Assembly (NCBI GenBank): GCA_034766995.1
Contig: CM068316.1
Span: 23,000,590 to 23,064,589, forward strand
Reading direction: 5' to 3'
DNA length: 64,000 nt
Source: Acanthacorydalis orientalis
Taxonomy: Eukaryota > Arthropoda > Insecta > Megaloptera > Corydalidae
Both the position numbers and the translations under genes were made by a program. The notes under the pieces are model-generated. The model saw nothing but the letters and a program-made list of their open reading frames with translations, was not told the origin of the DNA and made no database searches. Numbering within the stretch: the first letter of the stretch is position 1; every line of letters begins with the position of its first letter. Positions 23,710 through 35,818 of the stretch are shown here, piece by piece.

Positions 23710-24735
23710 AATAGTACACATTTTGAAATTCAGAAACAAATGAATAAAACATGAATTATGAACAAAGACTTTGATAACACATATTTAAATATATATTTTT
23801 ATTGTAAATTATTATTATTGGACATATTTGTCAATTAAAAATAAATAAACTAAAAATGCCATATAGTCCGAGATGATTATTATAGAAGTTTCTAAATTTT
23901 TGTTGCATTATTAATTTGTATTAAAATATTTGAATGTTAGGTAATAGAAAATTTGTTGTTAATATTGATAGAACTGAATTGAAGAATTACAGGTGGTTAA
24001 AAAGAAAAATGTTGATCTTTTTTGATAACAATTTGTATTGTAATTGATTATTAAAGTATTATTAATAAATATTATAGGTTAAAAAAATACGAAAAAATAT
24101 TACATCCTGAAATGATATTCATATGATCAAATAATTAGATATAAACAAGAATTATAGTAAAATATTTCTAATAAAATTAAGTTCGTAATGAATGAAGTAA
24201 ACATACTTAATGATTTCCTTATTTCAGATATTTATTAAAATTGATTTCAATACGATAATTTGTGTCTATATTGGTCAATGATCAAAAAGGATATTAGATA
24301 AAATTTTAAAACTTTATAATATTTCTCAAACTATATAGTGTACCAAATGAATTTTAGACTTTGATGAGCGATACTTATAAATTTGTCATAGAGACTTCAC
24401 AAATTAATATGATATTATCATATTGTGAATTTTATTCAAAAAGCTTCTGTGAAGATCAGATAAAACTCAGTATTTTAGAAATATTTTTACACCAGTTCTT
24501 GTCACTAGAAGAAAATAAAATGCATTATAATATGCTTAATAAACTTTGGGTATACGTATTATAAATGCCTCTCATTAAAACCTAACATTTATCTATCAAA
24601 TCTTATTTAATGCCTATAACAGTATTTATCGCAAAACTATTTTAATTACATTTGAATATTGTTTCATACTTCAAAACTAATTTTTATGCTAATTTACTAC
24701 ATTTACATATAACTGAAAGATCATTAACTATATAA
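23710..24735. other. A+T-rich stretch, nothing recognised
   Basis: A 67-codon plus-strand frame at 24361-24564 lacks recognisable motifs. Confidence 0.45.
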
Positions 24736-24737
24736 TA

Positions 24738-25290
24738 TTAGGTTGGTAGAAAAATAATTGTGGTGTATGACCTTCAAATTCATATCCATTATTCTCTTTT
24801 CGGATTTTTCTAGCTGTTTTAAGTGGTCCAGAACTGTTGGATAACTAATTCCTAACTTTTGTGCATGCTCTCGAATTGTTGTGCGTGGTTCTGGTAACAA
24901 CACCTTCTTCATCTTCAAGACTCTTGTACCCAGCATGAAATCATGCTGGGGACGATTGTAAATTTTGGAACCACAATTGCACCGTACTTTCTGTAACAGT
25001 ACCCACACCAAAAACATCGTTTAGTTTACGAGCTGTTTCTGCTATTTTACCACCCGTTTTGAATTCAAACAAAAAATTTGTTCTTATTTGCTTCTTTTCG
25101 AACTTTAATTCAATAGCCTAATTTGCAACAAAATTAATAATAAAACCAAATTCGATGGTACCAAAATACAGACCGAAAAATGCGTTTTAAAGTAATATTA
25201 ACATAACACGATGAAATGACACTCACATCGAAAAAAATTAAGATTAGTATTCGGAAAACCAAAACCGCAATTATTTTCCTACCAACCAAA
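24738..25290 (-). mobile_element. Mariner element copy F, internally deleted
   Basis: This 553-bp element has imperfect inverted repeats of about 26 bp. The left end reads TTAGGTTGGTAGAAAAATAA and the reverse complement of the right end reads TTTGGTTGGTAGGAAAATAA. TA flanks both ends (24736-24737, 25291-25292). The termini resemble the cecropia/Hsmar1 group (TTAGGTTGG...AATTGCGG), from general knowledge. Only the 5' coding part remains. Copy G at 48836-49499 is a relative. Confidence 0.85.
24770..25140 (-). pseudogene. Mariner transposase N-terminal DNA-binding fragment, copy F
   Basis: Minus-strand text includes, near the 5' side, NLFFEFKTGGKIAETARKLN and VFGVGTV out of frame. The 25017-24724 frame then gives EPRTTIREHAQKLGISYPTV and LDHLKQLEKSEK. 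This is the second helix-turn-helix of the mariner DNA-binding domain (..R.TTREIA..LNISH.TVH.HL...). The frame then runs straight into terminal-repeat sequence (HHNYF). All three catalytic Asp blocks and the C-terminal half are deleted. Frame breaks show that even the remaining part is dead. Confidence 0.8.
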
Positions 25291-25307
25291 TAATTTAACT
25301 ATATTTG

Positions 25308-25348
<41 letters not shown>

Positions 25349-25789
25349 TACTGTAAACAATTCTGAGCAGAAATTCGTACGCTAAGAATTTGTAAAAAGA
25401 TGTTAATTCCTGACACGCACATTAACCATTTGGCACGATTGTACAATTCTTAAATTTTCAAAATTAGAACATTTACTCAAACCATACATTATAGAATAAA
25501 ATCAACGTTTAAAAATGATATAAAAACGATACATTAATATTGTTTTCTTAGTAATAGTACAATATATATTTTTCGTAATATTTTCATGAGATTTAATTCG
25601 AAAATTTCACTTTTTTTCAAAAGAATTCATTTCTTATCCCTGGAAATAAATAAAGATATAATAAATATGCATATTAAAAATAATTACAATACTTAAAATA
25701 AATATTGCTTAATATCCCCATCAAAAAGCAGAAATAATTTGATTTGTTTCTATTAACATAAACAATATCGGATATGTATATGTATACTC

Positions 25790-25802
25790 ATACATACATA
25801 CA

Positions 25803-25872
<70 letters not shown>
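25790..25872. repeat. Compound microsatellite (CATA)n-(TA)n
   Basis: About ten CATA units pass into about 20 TA units. Confidence 0.95.
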
Positions 25873-25875
<3 letters not shown>

Positions 25876-25884
25876 TAAATCATT

Positions 25885-26120
25885 ATTATACAAAGCTTAT
25901 TCTCCCTAACCGCCATCCAGCGGTAAAGAAATGATGTGAAAACAATTTTATTATTGTACTATAGTTCGTCCCTGTTATAATTGCATGATCGCAACACATT
26001 TTCATTGCGGCAGGCGTTTTTTATCCGCCTCTTCCTCTTTCTCATTTTGTCTCGTCAAAATCTCTATATAAGTGCGTTCGCTGACCATGACTTATGTTAG
26101 TTACTCAAAAAAATCAATTA
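25885..26120 (+). other. GC-richer island with a TATA-like motif
   Basis: A 235-bp block of balanced composition lies between two microsatellites. It contains CTATATAAGTGCGTTCG at about 26064, shaped like a TATA box with downstream G+C-rich sequence, and CCGCCATCCAGCGG near 25910. No open frame was found. It could be a piece of an LTR or other retroelement promoter, but no LTR termini were recognised. Confidence 0.2.
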
Positions 26121-26142
26121 TATATTTGATTACATTCATTAT

Positions 26143-26148
<6 letters not shown>

Positions 26149-26186
<38 letters not shown>

Positions 26187-26209
26187 GTATATGTATATGT
26201 ATATATATG

Positions 26210-26298
<89 letters not shown>

Positions 26299-26331
26299 GT
26301 ATATATATATATGTATATATATATGTATATA

Positions 26332-26374
<43 letters not shown>

Positions 26375-26382
26375 GCATATAA
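26149..26382. repeat. Long interrupted (TA)n array with GTATA variants
   Basis: At about 230 bp this is the longest microsatellite in the window. About a dozen TA-to-TG interruptions are spread through it. All frames reading through it are repeat translations. Confidence 0.95.
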
Positions 26383-26383
26383 A

Positions 26384-26986
26384 TTTAGATTCACGAATGA
26401 GTTAACAGAGCATCAATTATAGATACTTAAAGGTTATATTTCTAATAAACATTGATACAGTGCAAAATTTAAATCTCTAAAAGTATTATTCTTTTAAATT
26501 CAAAGCACTTCGTTAGAATGAAAATAACTTTTCATTCTACTGTTTCTAAAAAGTTGATTTCTTAAGAAATGTTTATTTTACATATTATTATATCAATGTA
26601 AAAGAAACAAGTGAATATATAACTCAGAAGTTATCATAAAAGTATATTTGTATCAAAGTCAATTGATGTAATATTTGTTAATGATGTGAATCCTACCGTT
26701 AAAAAAATTTTAAATATTAGTCAATTTAATTTGTTTTCAAGTATTGTATACCTTTTTAATATAAAATAAGTATTATGATTGTAAACAGATAAAAAGTTTA
26801 GGTTAAAAGATACAAAGTGCGTCATAATATTTTTGGGCTAATTATAGAATATATTTATTTTTTTGCAGAACAAAAATGTTTAAAATATAACATTTTATTT
26901 GGCAATTCATACATCCGGTTTTATTACAAACAGTACATTATAATTTTCGGCACTTTATTATAGTCGACAGCTTTTAATTGATTTAT
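26384..26986. other. A+T-rich stretch, nothing recognised
   Basis: No feature seen before the hAT element's target duplication. Confidence 0.5.
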
Positions 26987-26994
26987 ATTTAGAG

Positions 26995-27484
26995 CAGTGC
27001 TCTTCAAACTGTGTTCCGCGTAACCTCTTCAGGGAATCCGCGAGTCAAAGTCAAAATTCGAAACAATTTTCGAAGAAAAAATCCGAAAAGTTAAAAATTG
27101 AAAATAATTAATTTATAATAATTTTTTTTATTTCTATAAATATCTATTATTATCTATTATAATGTAGTAGAATTGTATTTATGAATACACATTACCACCT
27201 CTCTCAATCAGATGTAAATAATAAAATTTGGTCGTGTAAGATGGGCGATTTTCAAAACTTGTGATGTACGCATCTTGAGTTAATGCAATTTGCTTCCGCG
27301 AAACAATTATATAGATCCATCCGACCTGGCCATTTTATCTTCCCGTAATGAAATTATGTATTAGCAGAAGAATGTTGAACACAGATTCAAGAACATTATG
27401 CAAAAGTATTAATTTCTCAATACCAGAGTGGTAAATTTAAAATCTGAAGGGTTCCGTGAGTCGACAAATGTTTGAAGACCACTA
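26995..27484. mobile_element. Non-autonomous hAT element with perfect 8-bp target duplication
   Basis: The left end is CAGTGCTCTTCAAAC and the reverse complement of the right end is TAGTGGTCTTCAAAC, a 15-bp inverted repeat with two mismatches. The identical octamer ATTTAGAG lies immediately outside both ends (26987-26994 and 27485-27492). An 8-bp duplication plus CAGTG-type ends is diagnostic for hAT. The 490-bp interior has no transposase that I can read. Sub-terminal blocks GTTCCGCG and GGTTCCGTGAGTCG recall the G+C-rich ends of larger hAT relatives. Confidence 0.9.
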
Positions 27485-27622
27485 ATTTAGAGTAACAAAT
27501 AATAAAAATAAAATATATCGTATGTAACTCAAGTACAGTTTTTTTCATTTTTAAAATTTATTTAATTTTAAAACGCATTTTTATAATAAAAATGGCAATA
27601 AGATAACTTTAATTTCATATAT

Positions 27623-27625
<3 letters not shown>

Positions 27626-27671
<46 letters not shown>
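27626..27671. repeat. (TA)n microsatellite
   Basis: About 22 TA units. Confidence 0.95.
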
Positions 27672-27672
<1 letters not shown>

Positions 27673-29183
27673 TCTGTATTATATAATACAATTAAATGAG
27701 TTATCTATCAAATTGATAGATTTAAATAACCAAATTGAAATATAGTATAAAATTAAAAAGAAGAAATTACTTATTTAGAATGTATATCAATTTTTTACAA
27801 TTTTATTGAATATTCTGAATACAATAGATTGTATTGAAATTAAATTTCATGTCTTTGAAGAATAAAACAAAAACTTTATTGAATTAGAAAAATTCTACCG
27901 TTATATCAAATTAACAGTCATACTTGTTACAGTTTTATACATTTAAAGGTAAAATACAGTATACACTTATCTTATAATTAATCGTATTGAATTTAAATGA
28001 AAACTGAAAAATATATGACAATTTTAATCGTCTTTTGCTCCTAAGAGCACAATTAAAGTACATTTTTTTAAATTAAGAGTTATCTTAAAATATGGATAGA
28101 TTATAAATTAGGACCTGTAAGATTTCTAAATGTCCTAATAACTGATCTTTTACTGCATTTTGTAAATTAAAGGAAAATAAACTCGGTGTTTATTTTAATA
28201 TATAATTATCTATCAATTACACTTCCCAATTGTTTATAACATTTAATTTTTTTCTAAATGTTTAATTTTTATATTTAAAAATCTACTATTCATTGTATAT
28301 TAATATCTATTCATTGTGAACAAGAATAACTCCTTGGGTGCTATTAATCTTAGCATCTACACATCAGTCGTACGTATTGATTTATATTTATAAGATCCAG
28401 ACATCTATGTTATTCAATTGTATGTAGAAGCGGATCATATATAATTGATTTTATTAAGCAAGTTAAATTGCCTGAAACAAATAAATGATATTAAATAGCC
28501 ATACTACCCTAAACTAGCCATACTAACCTAAAAAAGCAACACTCAATAAATACTCTGAGAAAATTGAGTGAAAAACAGATAAATTTGATGATATTGTAAC
28601 TCTTTAAATTATCTCTTTATAATCATACATAATTATATAGAATTATTTATTCAAAATAAGTAACAAAAAAAAAAGATATAAAACTAACAGTGTGCATTCT
28701 CATACTAACAGCCATTGTTTCTTGTTATTTTAAAGAAGAGGTGTCATATTTAATTAACTACATTCATCTAACGTGAATTATATAGAGTATTCGAACATAC
28801 ACAAAAAATAATTATATTTATTTTTATACATAAGCATATAGTGAAGAAGTCTCACAAACCGTTTCCCGATATTTTTACCTACAAATTCATCAATTCATAT
28901 TTTTAATGTGTGAATCGTTAGCACATTATTTCACAGTCATACTTAATCGTTTTAGTCCGTATCTTTCTGCCTCCAGTTTAGCATTTAAGCAAAAGTGCAA
29001 CACTTTAATTAAACGCCTGTAAAATATTCTTATTTTCTATTGTGACTAGATTTAACGTAATTAAATGCAAGAAGCCTGTAATTATGTGAACGAATTATAA
29101 AAATTTAAGTGTACTATGTGATAGGTCAAATAACATTAAATAACATTCTTGAGAATAAAAATCTAGTCACATTGTTAATTTTA

Positions 29184-29186
<3 letters not shown>
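27673..29186. other. A+T-rich stretch, nothing recognised
   Basis: A tandem pair of about 18 bp (GCCATACTA-CCTAAA) lies at 28498-28533. No gene seen in 1.5 kb. Confidence 0.5.

Positions 29187-29235
<49 letters not shown>
29187..29235. repeat. (TA)n microsatellite
   Basis: About 24 TA units. Confidence 0.95.
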
Positions 29236-29238
<3 letters not shown>

Positions 29239-29422
29239 ATTTCTAAATAAATATTTAAGACATTTTTAGTTTCGATAATGAAATGTTTTCTGGAATTTAT
29301 CTCCACATATATCATTTTAAGCCACGGTTATTACATATTTAATTAATTTTTTTATGAATATTGGAACACAAAATTTGTCCATAGATAAAAATTAATAAAA
29401 TTGCGTAACTCAATTGACACTG

Positions 29423-29527
<105 letters not shown>

Positions 29528-29529
29528 TT

Positions 29530-30209
29530 TTATGTATGCGTGCATATTTTTATATTTGTGTCGGTATTTAAAATTTTACATAAATTTCAATTTTCATTAA
29601 AAATTCTGAACTTGAATTCATTAACCCAATAAATCTAATATCAACTCAATTATAAATGATTCAATTTAAATGACTTTTTATTCGAAGAAAATATATACAG
29701 TTTGTCTGTTTTGAATACTTTTTTTTGACAATGTTCAATTTTCATAATTATAAAAGATATTAACTTATTTTATTAATATGTTACTATTACATTTTATTTA
29801 TATAATTAATAACCATCTTTGTCACCAAAAAAAAATTTGATTTTCATTAGTGATTTTATATGGGATCATTTTTTCCTTTTTATCCTTATTTTAATTAATT
29901 GTTTGATATTTAAAAAAAGTATATTTCATAGTGTGTTCTATATAGTTTTATTTCTTTAAGTGATTTATCCATAATCATTTTAAGGTTCGTCTAAATTTTG
30001 TAATCATTTTTTTTCAATAGAAAAGACAACTTAAAAAGCTATTAATTTCACATAGTCACTGTTTGGAATATATAAGATATTCAAACTGTTTCTAGTTTCA
30101 AACCAAGTACATTCTATTGTTTAAGATATCGCGAAAACATTTCCATTATTGATTACATCACAAATATCACTTATATTCTTTAGTAAAAATATACTCCTTT
30201 TCACTTTAA
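29530..30209. other. A+T-rich stretch, nothing recognised
   Basis: No feature seen. Confidence 0.5.
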
Positions 30210-30210
30210 A

Positions 30211-30362
30211 TCGACGTATTAGATGAGGAGGACCAATTTTCTGGACGTCTTGCTGATCATGTATAATATACCCGATCGTTTGTATAATTGTAGAAAAAAA
30301 TACGACGTTTTATATTGGAAGCAAGAAGCCCAGTAAATTGGTCCTCTCTATTCGATACATCG
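30211..30362. mobile_element. Foldback element, unclassified
   Basis: The arms of about 44 bp are imperfect inverted repeats. The left arm (30211-30254) contains GAGGACCAATTTTCTGGACG and ends TCTTGCT. The right arm, reverse-complemented, contains GAGGACCAATTTACTGGGCT and ends TCTTGCT. The spacer is about 65 bp. No coding sequence. It lies only 35 bp from the left end of mariner H. Confidence 0.65.
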
Positions 30363-30397
30363 AACAGGAAAATGATCACTGAAGTAGAAGAGACATA

Positions 30398-31673
30398 CGA
30401 GGGTGGAGTGATAATTACGTGTTTGACAAGAAAACAATTATTTTGAGCAAATTCTTTTTTATTTTTCAAGGTAATCATCTTTTAGCTCGATCCACTTAGT
30501 CCAATGCATTTACAATTTTTTTATCCCTTCCGAATAACACGGTTTGTCAAATTCTTCAAATTGAACATTTAGAGTAGCGATGACTACCGAATTTGATGCA
30601 AATTTTTGACCTTCAAGCCATTTTTTCAAGTTTGGAAACAGGAAAAAGTCACACGGTGTCAAATCTGGAGAATATGGTGGATGAGGAAACAATTCATAGT
30701 GCAATTCATGTAATTTTGTGTGTATTGTCGTGATGGAAGAGGACTTTTTTCTTTGCCAAATATGGACATTTTTTTCTTGATTTAATCATTCAACTGATCC
30801 AAGAATAACGCATAGTAGGCTCATATTATTATTTTCCCTTTTTGAAGATAGTCGATTTACAATATTCCATAAGCATCCTAGAAAACAATCGCCATAACCT
30901 TTTCAGCTGATACAATGACTATTGCCTTCTTTTGTGCACATTCACCAGGAAAAATCCTTTGTCTCGACTGCTTTTTCGTTTCAAGTGTATCGGTGTATGT
31001 GTATGGTAATGGATCCATGTTTCATCAAGGATTATGTATCGACGCAAAAATGCATGTCGATTACATTTTAAACATCGTTAAACACTCCTTTGATATGTTC
31101 ATTTGAATACGTTTTTGGTCGATTCTGAACAAATGCGGCATCCATCTGACGGATAGCTTTTTCATATGCAAATATCCATGTAAGATGTTCTGTACACGTT
31201 CATCTGAGATGCTTACTATCTCATGTATCTCATGCACTTTGATTCTACGAACATTTAAAAGTAATGTCGTGGATTTTTCCAATTATCTCTTCAGTAGTCA
31301 CCTCAATTGGATGACCTGGACGTTCTTAATCACAAACGCTTGTACAACCACATTTAAATTCATTGAACCAATATCTGACGGTTGTCAATGAAGGTGCAGA
31401 GTTCCCGTCGACAGCATGTCACTTTTTTTTAATTTCTCCACACGTTTCTCATCCTAAAACAGAAATCTAATAATTGACCGACACTGAATGTTTTTCATAA
31501 TTAAAAAAGAGCAATATTTGTTTACTTTAAATGACTGTCTAAATTAAACTAATTAATGTATTGTGCTCAAATATTGTCAGCAGTAGCTTTAAAGATAACG
31601 CTGTAAAAGATATTGCAGCTTGATATCACTTGTGCCATCTCTTGTCAAACGGGTAATTATCACTTTACCTTCG
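30398..31673 (-). mobile_element. Mariner element copy H, full length but decayed
   Basis: The element is 1,276 bp, the normal mariner size. Inverted repeats of about 35 bp can be aligned. The left end is CGAGGGTGGAGTGATAATTA; the reverse complement of the right end is CGAAGGTAAAGTGATAATTA; both continue into GTTTGACAAGA. TA flanks both ends (30396-30397 and 31674-31675). It differs in sequence from families A-C and F-G. Confidence 0.9.
30450..31480 (-). pseudogene. Mariner transposase, all domains present but disrupted, copy H
   Basis: Reading the minus strand in several frames gives the whole protein order. The first helix-turn-helix shows as APSLTTVRYWFNEFKCG. RRIKVHEIHEIVSISDERVQ and NILHGYLHMKKLSVRWMP are the second one and the linker. 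RRYIILDETWIHYHTHTP holds the first catalytic Asp. QRIFPGECAQKKA and IDYLQKG follow. KKKVLFHHDNTHK has the second Asp, and YSPDLTPCDFFLFPNLKKWL the third. MHWTKWIELKDDYLEK is the C-terminus near 30450. There are several stops, and a deletion of about eight codons with a frameshift follows the second Asp. The protein is close to mariners of insects whose core reads VDETWIHYYTPE, from family knowledge. Confidence 0.85.
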
Positions 31674-31679
31674 TATTCT

Positions 31680-33099
31680 TACTAAAAGAATGTTTGGCTG
31701 AACTTCTTCCATTTCTAAATTTGTAAAATATTTTCTCATTTCTGAATAATTGTGATTATTCATCGTATTCTCACTGGAAAAAAATGTAACATTCGTCTTC
31801 ACTTCTTTTCTTTACTTATTAAATTCGTTAATGTTGAATTTTACTCTTTCTTGATAAAAATATGTACTCCAAAAATGATTTGTAAAAAATAATCGTTAAA
31901 AAATAAGCTGCATAACCTTAGTTTCGTTTAAAAGTATACATATTTCTAATATTATTATTTTTAAATTTATTTCTTTCATTTTTACAACTACATTGATCTT
32001 TAATAAATTAGACAAGAAAACTTCAAAAAATTAGATTGGTAGTGTAAATAACAGAAAAATTACTTTCTGTTTTTAAATATATGCATCTTTTTTAGTTTTC
32101 AACCTCACATTAACATTATTTGAAATTATTAAAAACACAGTTTAATCATAAACTTGTACTATCACATTATAAATTCATCTATTCAATGAAGGTAATGTCT
32201 ATTAGACATGAAAGATTAAGAGTTCTTGTTGAAACATATTTAACGATGTAAGAAATAATCATGTACAAGGAAAGAAATCACATATTTTAATTTGAAATAC
32301 ATAATTATTATCATATTGCGGTAAATTAAGTGTTATAGTTTTGTTGGATTGTTTGCTTTTTTACTACATAAAATGAATTATTTGATATATTATATACAAT
32401 TAAAACATAAAATTACTCTCTATGTACGTACATACGGGTATGATGTCATTCCTAATGCATTTATAAAATATAAATCACGAGTCGATATTTATCAGAAATA
32501 TCTGGCAGTGGAGTTAATTATTGTTATTATTTTATTATTTCAACGCTAGTCAAACATGAGATATGGGTGAAGTAAGATAATTGGCGTCAGTTGTTTGTAC
32601 GTATTTTATGCACAGATATTGCAAGTATGAGGAACCGCCTGTTGATAGTCACATTACAGTATACTCTTCACGCATGACGTTAAACGCAGGGACGTGTAAA
32701 ATGGAAATTTCTAGTTGTCATAAATTCTTATACGTTCTGGATGACATTTATTGAATTACGATTTTATATTTCGTTTTTTCTTAAGGAATTATTGGATGAA
32801 TGAGTTAAATAATAGTACTTTCAAATTGTAGTTCCAGTTTAATAATAATTAATTACTAATAGTAAATCCATTCTTTTTTATTAGCATTAAGTAACATTAC
32901 TAAAAATAAAATAATTTAGACAATGAAAAAAGTGAACCTTAGATAACAAAAAAAATTCTTGACAAATTTAGTGAAGCCAAATAATTTTTATTTATTTTTT
33001 TACTGTTGGGCACACAACACAATTGTGTCACAAATATTAAAGGAAAATTAGACAATAAACTACATCTATATTTAAACAGTTTGATTTTTTTACATTTCC

Positions 33100-33102
<3 letters not shown>
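31680..33102. other. A+T-rich stretch, nothing recognised
   Basis: A slightly G+C-richer patch at 32560-32720 has no usable open frame. No gene seen. Confidence 0.45.

Positions 33103-33166
<64 letters not shown>
33103..33166. repeat. (TA)n microsatellite
   Basis: About 31 TA units. Confidence 0.95.
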
Positions 33167-33168
<2 letters not shown>

Positions 33169-33262
33169 AAGAATAACAAGAAGAAGCAATAGATTATGTA
33201 TGTATGTATTGTTTAACAAATAATATTCTTAAAATCATTGTATTTTTATGTAATATATGAAC

Positions 33263-33293
<31 letters not shown>

Positions 33294-33294
33294 C

Positions 33295-33910
33295 ATAAAA
33301 CAAAAAAGGCCAGATATACATTTTCTTCATGACTATATATATACAAAAATATATTATATACTGTATATGTAGAATAATATTAATTTTATATATTTTTTTA
33401 TTATATCTTAAATATTTTTATAATTATATCATTCATGTAGTGTTAACCTACAAAAATCAGTCAATTTAACTTCCAGAACAATCATTTACACTCTTTAAGA
33501 ACGATATTATTAAACTCGACGGTTTGAAACAAATCTTCAACCAACAGTGAAACAAATCGTGATAATTTATATGAAAAGGAAATAATAAATAAATCAGTTA
33601 AGTGAATAAAAACTGAAATTTCAAATACAAAAGACATCAATATGGATCTACAAATTATTTCCGGTGTATAATAGTTAAAGTAAAAATTCCAAATCAAAAT
33701 ATCGGAATCAGTTACTAGAAAGTTGTCAAGTATATTGCAAAATCCTTCAAATTTTATGAAAATTATACAAATTATCTTGTTTTTTCATTACTTATTGTTG
33801 ATAAATTGTTTCTACCTAAAAATATAATTTATATCATCGAATAACATCTTTTCATCCGCTGGTAAAACGAAATAGGTATAGATGTCATATAATTTGTATA
33901 TAATTATAGC

Positions 33911-33914
<4 letters not shown>
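33295..33914. other. A+T-rich stretch, nothing recognised
   Basis: A shorter TA run precedes it (33271-33294). A 71-codon minus-strand frame at 33482-33697 has no known motif. Confidence 0.45.

Positions 33915-33962
<48 letters not shown>
33915..33962. repeat. Compound microsatellite (TA)n-(TG)n
   Basis: About 14 TA units followed by about 10 TG units. Confidence 0.95.
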
Positions 33963-34857
33963 AATGATTTGGTCGTTTATTGTTTATAAAAACATTTATA
34001 TGGCAAAAATAATAACAGGTATTTATTTAAACAGTTTTGCATCAAATAATTATATGTTATATAAAATAAAAAATTCAGTTAATTAAAAGCTGTCACATTG
34101 AACTGATTATTGACTAGTACTTCAAGTTAGATTTTTCAAATGCAGCCTTTATTTTTTTGAATATCTTTGACACAGAATAAATTTTTGATCATTTTTGTAT
34201 TATTCAAAATTGCTCACTGATATTATAAAAGTTCCAATGGAATAGTTTTTTCAACTGGTTTTCAATTTTAGTAAATTTTTCGACAGATATTAACATTTGA
34301 ATTATATATTTCATTTTTGTGCTATTATTACCAACTTTTTATCTTATTTAAGTTTTTATCTAAAAAATAGAGAATAAATGTATGTTTAGTAGTTCTACTT
34401 TCAAGTTAGTGTAATACTGACAACCGAAAAGAAATTTTCTTATTTTTAGCTTATTCATAATATATACAGAAACATTTTTTCACTTTATTGAAAAAAAAAT
34501 ATTAAAATATTGTTTCTACGGAATAAAATACTTGCACATTTCTTTAAAGAACCGTTTTTATGTATTAAAAACCACTACTTTTGTAACTTTTATTCAGTAT
34601 TATGTGATTTTTATTACAATCGTTACGAAAATTTAGAAGTACTATGTTATAATTATACACTAATGAATGAGTCCTCAAAATTCCACCAATTTATTCATTT
34701 ACTTATATTTGACTATACTCTTATGAAATAATTGATTAAAACTTTTGTAAAGAAATACGTAATTTGATATAATTTATAAATATTCGTACACATTTTTCAT
34801 CAATTTTGTTACATGTTTCGAAAATGCTTATAAATATCGAATTTAGAATTATTAACG

Positions 34858-34858
<1 letters not shown>
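33963..34858. other. A+T-rich stretch, nothing recognised
   Basis: A 73-codon plus-strand frame at 34510-34731 is unassigned. Confidence 0.45.

Positions 34859-34897
<39 letters not shown>
34859..34897. repeat. (TA)n microsatellite
   Basis: About 19 TA units. Confidence 0.95.
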
Positions 34898-34898
<1 letters not shown>

Positions 34899-35741
34899 CA
34901 AGAAAAATTGGCTTTCTTAATACTGTGATTTTGTAAAAACGCCTCAACGGGGTTAAAAATGTCTTGTTGAAAAATAATTTTATTATTTTATCAATGCAAG
35001 ATGCAACAACTACATTAGTTGCTATTAAAATATTAATATAATCAATAATTAATATTTTAAAAACTATTTTTTCAATATGGGTTTTTTATTTCTTTTTTTT
35101 TAAATAATATTTTGTTCTTGATGTCTTGAAAATATATTGAATAAAATTACTATTTTTATTTGGAAAAATGAAGGTATATCATAAAGTCATTAATAAAAAA
35201 ATATGAAGTTTTTTTTACTAACTAGTTTATTATGTTTTTAATAAAACAGGAAAAATGTTTATTAAAAGTTGTTTAAGTCCAATTAAAAAATAATGTTAAT
35301 AAATGATTGATTTTAACCTTTGTCTATAAAAAACAGGGTAATGAACACGATGAATATCTCTACAATTAGTTGCTGGTCAGTCCACGTTCAGTGCATTTGT
35401 TATACCACGACGTGTGACCCTGACACTAGTATATTCTGCAAGGACTTCTTAGTGTATTGTAATTACGTAACAATTATGAACATATGTTTAAGATTTTTAT
35501 CAAGTCTGTGAAAAATATTGATTTCGCTGTTGATAACGTTAGAAGGATATTGGATTTAATATAACTATCAATTTCAACTAAACATTCGATAACTTTTTTA
35601 ACCATAGAATGATACAGAAATAATTTATTCACAAGATTATTAACGAACTAATATTGGAAATAATATTCTGGTATTATGTTTTTATTTAGGTCCATACAAA
35701 ATTTATATCAGTTATCTTGGATGAAATTAAGAAATATATAG

Positions 35742-35747
<6 letters not shown>
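34898..35747. other. A+T-rich stretch with a Cys-rich open frame
   Basis: The plus-strand frame at 35320-35511 contains eight Cys residues within 40 codons (CWSVHVQCICYTTTC...FCKDFLVYC). There is no signal peptide and no homology that I recognise; probably chance, but the composition of 35330-35460 differs from its surroundings. Confidence 0.25.

Positions 35748-35817
<70 letters not shown>
35748..35817. repeat. (TA)n microsatellite at the end of mariner B
   Basis: About 34 TA units; the last TA is the target dinucleotide of the element at 35818. Confidence 0.95.

Positions 35818-35818
<1 letters not shown>

Noticed and set aside
25795..25833. Regular (CATA)n spacing considered as a possible CRISPR-like or satellite array
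   Set aside because: Four-base units without spacers; it is an ordinary microsatellite. No CRISPR-type repeat-spacer structure exists in the window.
26139..26422. Open frames of alternating Tyr-Ile on both strands across TA arrays (also around 2076, 12256, 20613, 29425, 33103, 40336, 42024, 50167, 54225)
   Set aside because: They are translations of (TA)n repeats and open in all frames for trivial reasons.
35320..35511. Cys-rich 63-codon frame considered as a secreted peptide gene
   Set aside because: No signal peptide, no ATG in a convincing context and no repeated or framework pattern of Cys residues.
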